Translations under genes and position numbers: made by a program
Assembly (NCBI RefSeq): GCF_030652515.1
Contig: NZ_JAUSAR010000073.1
Span: 98,726-162,725 of the forward strand
DNA from: Aquabacterium sp.
GTDB taxonomy: Bacteria > Pseudomonadota > Gammaproteobacteria > Burkholderiales > Burkholderiaceae_C
Length of the DNA: 64,000 nucleotides
Direction of reading: 5' to 3'
In this document: positions 61,939 through 64,000 of the stretch, in pieces
Layout: every line of letters starts with the position of its first letter
Position numbering within the stretch: position 1 is the first letter of the stretch
The notes under the pieces: generated by a model
What the model saw: only the letters and a program-made list of their open reading frames with translations
What the model was told of the DNA's origin: nothing
The model's database searches: none

Positions 61939-63339
61939 TCAGTGGGACTCGAAGGTCACGCGGTCAGGCACCTTCTTGAAGGTACCCAACTGACTCCACC
62001 ACGGCATCAGCAGGAAGAAGCCGAAGTAGAAGATGGTGCCGACCTGGGCCACGCGCGTGCCGACCACCGATGGTGCCTGGATGCCCAGGTAGCCCAGCAC
62101 CACGAAGAACAGCACGAACACGGCGTACAGGTATTTGACGAAGTCAGGACGGTAGCGGATGGACTTGACCGGGCTGTGGTCCAGCCAGGGCAGGAACACC
62201 AGGATCACCACCGCGCCGCCCATCACGACCACGCCCCAGAACTTGGCATCGAAGGTCTTGAGCAGGAAGATGCCGATGACGGCCGCCACCAAGGACACGA
62301 CCTTGGCCTGGATGGTGCCCTTGCCCTTGATCAGGTTCAACACCGCCGCCAGGCCGACAATGACGCACAGCACATTGACGAGGTCATCAGTCGTGGCCCG
62401 CAGCATGGAGTAAAACGGCGTGAAGTACCAGACGGGCGCAATGTGCGATGGCGTCTGGAAGGGATCGGCCGGGATGAAGTTGTTGTACTCCAGGAAGTAG
62501 CCACCCGCTTCAGGCGCGAAGAAGATCACCGCGGTGAAGACGATCAGGAAGCCAGCGACCCCCATGATGTCGTGCACGGTGTAGTAAGGGTGGAAAGGAA
62601 TGCCATCCAGGGGTCGTCCCTTGGCATCCTTCTTGGCCTTGATTTCAACGCCATCGGGGTTGTTGGAGCCAACCTCGTGCAGCGCGATCAGATGCGCCAC
62701 CACCAGGCCCAGCAGCACCAGCGGCACCGCAATGACGTGCAGGGCGAAGAAGCGGTTGAGCGTGGCATCGCCGACCACGTAGTCACCCCGGATCAGGATG
62801 GCCAGATCAGGCCCGATGAAGGGGATCGCGGCGAACAGGTTGATGATGACCTGGGCGCCCCAGTAGGACATCTGGCCCCAGGGCAGCAGGTAGCCCATGA
62901 AGGCTTCGGCCATCAGGCACAGGAAGATCAGGCAGCCGAACACCCAGACCAGCTCACGCGGCGTGCGGTAAGAACCGTAGATCAAGCCACGGTACATGTG
63001 CAGGTAGACCACAACGAAGAAGGCCGACGCACCAGTTGAGTGCATGTAGCGCACCAACCAACCCCAGGGCACATCGCGCATGATGTACTCGACCGAGGCA
63101 AACGCCGTGGCCGCATCCGGCTTGTAGTTCATGACCAGGAAAATGCCGGTCACGATCTGGATCACCAGCACCAGCAAGGCCAGCGAGCCGAAGAAATACC
63201 AGAAATTGAAGTTCTTGGGGGCGTAGTACTCGGCCGCGTGCTCGTTCCACAGCTTGGTGGCCGGGAAGCGGTTGTCAACCCAGTTCATCAGCTTGGCGCC
63301 AGCACTGGCACCAGCAGGCACTTCTTTGAATTCAGCCAT
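61939..63339 (-). CDS. petB: Cytochrome b (bc1 complex)
   Basis: Core membrane subunit with two b hemes and both quinone sites. The 466-residue product has eight or more transmembrane helices. WGWLVRYMHSTGASAFFVVVYLHMYRG and HVIAVPLVLLGLVVAHLIALHEVG hold the four heme-ligand His residues. GYLLPWGQMSYWGAQVI is the Qo helix, and the Qo PEWY position reads PVWYFTPFYSML, with Val replacing the usual Glu. The ATG at 63339 lies 14 bases after petA. The length is typical for proteobacterial cytochrome b. Confidence 0.95.
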   Translation of the reverse strand: MAEFKEVPAGASAGAKLMNWVDNRFPATKLWNEHAAEYYAPKNFNFWYFFGSLALLVLVIQIVTGIFLVMNYKPDAATAFASVEYIMRDVPWGWLVRYMHSTGASAFFVVVYLHMYRGLIYGSYRTPRELVWVFGCLIFLCLMAEAFMGYLLPWGQMSYWGAQVIINLFAAIPFIGPDLAILIRGDYVVGDATLNRFFALHVIAVPLVLLGLVVAHLIALHEVGSNNPDGVEIKAKKDAKGRPLDGIPFHPYYTVHDIMGVAGFLIVFTAVIFFAPEAGGYFLEYNNFIPADPFQTPSHIAPVWYFTPFYSMLRATTDDLVNVLCVIVGLAAVLNLIKGKGTIQAKVVSLVAAVIGIFLLKTFDAKFWGVVVMGGAVVILVFLPWLDHSPVKSIRYRPDFVKYLYAVFVLFFVVLGYLGIQAPSVVGTRVAQVGTIFYFGFFLLMPWWSQLGTFKKVPDRVTFESH

Positions 63340-63353
63340 GTCGACCTCTCCTG

Positions 63354-63953
63354 TCAGGCTTTTTTGTCTTCACCAATGAGAATCTTGGTGTCTGACAGGT
63401 ACATGTGTTGCGGCACTTCGAGGTTGTCGGGCGCGGGCATGTTCTTGTACACGCGGCCTGCCAGGTCGAAGGTCGAGCCGTGGCAAGGGCACAAGAAACC
63501 ACCCGGCCAGTTGTCAGGCAACGACGTTTGCGGCCCTGCCTGGAACTTGGAAGTGGGGGAGCAACCGAGGTGCGTGCAGATGCCCACCGCCACGAACACG
63601 TCGTTCTTGATGGAACGGTGCACGTTGCGGGCGTACTCAGGGGTGAGTTCGCTGGGCTTGCGTTCGGAATTGGGGTCGGCCAGTTCAGCGGCCAGTTTGT
63701 CGAGGGCCGCGACCTGCTCGGCCGTGCGGCGAACGATCCAGACCGGTTTGCCACGCCACTCCACCGTGGCCATCTCGCCAGGCTTGAGACCACCGATGTC
63801 GACTTCAACCGATGAACCCGCCGCAAGTGCACGTTCTGACGGCTGGAAGGTGAGGGCAAAGGGCACGGCGGCGGCCACGCCGCCTGCTCCACCTGCGACA
63901 CAGGCGATGGTCACCCACGTCCGGCGGCTTTGATCCACTGGCTGATTGCTCAT
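63354..63953 (-). CDS. petA: Ubiquinol-cytochrome c reductase Rieske iron-sulfur subunit
   Basis: Rieske 2Fe-2S protein that takes an electron from quinol and passes it to cytochrome c1. The 199-residue product has a Tat-type N-terminus (SRRTWVTIACVAGG) forming its membrane anchor. The cluster motifs are CTHLGC (Cys126, His128, Cys131) and CPCHGS (Cys155, Cys157, His158). First gene of petABC; a -10-like TAGAAT lies 36 bases before the ATG. Confidence 0.96.
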   Translation of the reverse strand: MSNQPVDQSRRTWVTIACVAGGAGGVAAAVPFALTFQPSERALAAGSSVEVDIGGLKPGEMATVEWRGKPVWIVRRTAEQVAALDKLAAELADPNSERKPSELTPEYARNVHRSIKNDVFVAVGICTHLGCSPTSKFQAGPQTSLPDNWPGGFLCPCHGSTFDLAGRVYKNMPAPDNLEVPQHMYLSDTKILIGEDKKA

Positions 63954-63988
63954 GGTTTGGATGGCTTGAGTTTGGGGGTCAACCTCGC

Positions 63989-63994
63989 ATTCTA
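63989..63994 (-). promoter_or_regulatory. Possible -10 box for petABC
   Basis: TAGAAT on the minus strand (five of six consensus) lies 36 bases before the petA ATG. The -35 region would fall beyond the window edge, so the promoter is only half visible. Confidence 0.35.
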
Positions 63995-64000
63995 GCGGAC

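Noticed and set aside
1..64000. Mobile elements, CRISPR arrays, prophage or toxin-antitoxin modules
   Set aside because: No transposase, integrase, phage structural gene, regularly spaced repeat or paired small toxin/antitoxin frames were found; gene content is chromosomal core and metabolic.

Overview
The window is about 64 kb of high-GC, tightly packed bacterial chromosome. It looks like a flagellated, aerobic betaproteobacterium of the order Burkholderiales, near the Comamonadaceae or the Leptothrix/Ideonella/Aquabacterium group. This placement is inferred from family resemblance and gene order: petABC-sspA-sspB, cyoABCD-SURF1-regBA, hrcA-nadK-recN, PEP-CTERM proteins and a large Liv/fatty-acid cluster. 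No insertion sequence, prophage, CRISPR array or rRNA was seen. No stretch longer than about 300 bases lacks a gene.

Layout. (1) 116-10672: an unbroken flagellar operon flgBCDEFGHIJKL (rod, hook, L/P rings, hook-filament junction), followed by a degenerate EAL-HDOD protein. (2) 11950-15756: SrkA-type kinase, a diguanylate cyclase whose membrane sensor is internally duplicated, and a DHH phosphoesterase. (3) 15782-19181: a large surface lipoprotein and an MFS transporter. (4) 19340-26138: quinol oxidase cyoABCD, a SURF1 protein and the redox-sensing RegB/RegA pair. (5) 26214-30475: periplasmic glucan protein OpgD, a PEP-CTERM protein, an ECF sigma/anti-sigma pair and a DUF3455 lipoprotein. (6) 30567-33604: a polar amino-acid ABC transporter with a textbook sigma-54 promoter. 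(7) 33611-34685: a one-gene regulator fusing HTH, GHKL ATPase and STAS-like domains, with two palindromes at its start. (8) 34732-40002: a CAU tRNA, an acidic protein, hrcA, nadK, recN and rapZ. (9) 40009-55868: a 16-kb lipid/acyl-CoA catabolic region. It holds two SDRs, a CurA-type reductase, a Dabb protein, an acyl-CoA dehydrogenase, a FadB/FadJ-type enzyme, a Liv-type ABC transporter, an AlkK-like acyl-CoA ligase, a thioesterase and a divergent TetR regulator. (10) 55970-59583: a Pcm-like methyltransferase, a TolC-like channel and two secreted proteins (one PEP-CTERM). (11) 59653-63953: tRNA-Thr, sspB, sspA and the cytochrome bc1 complex petABC.

How the parts work together. The bc1 complex and the quinol oxidase are two outlets of the quinone pool, whose redox state RegB probably senses. 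In region 9 an acyl-CoA ligase, dehydrogenase, hydratase/3-hydroxyacyl-CoA dehydrogenase and thioesterase surround a branched-chain-amino-acid-type importer. That importer has unusual ATPases: LivF has Arg in place of the Walker A Lys, and LivG has Ala in place of the invariant signature Gly. Both changes fall in the same composite ATP site. The importer may therefore serve an acyl or carboxylate substrate and use one degenerate ATP site.

The most interesting items are this asymmetric Liv transporter, the HTH-ATPase-STAS fusion with its CCAT-N6-ATGG operators, the duplicated sensor of the diguanylate cyclase, and the sigma-54 promoter with a candidate upstream enhancer.
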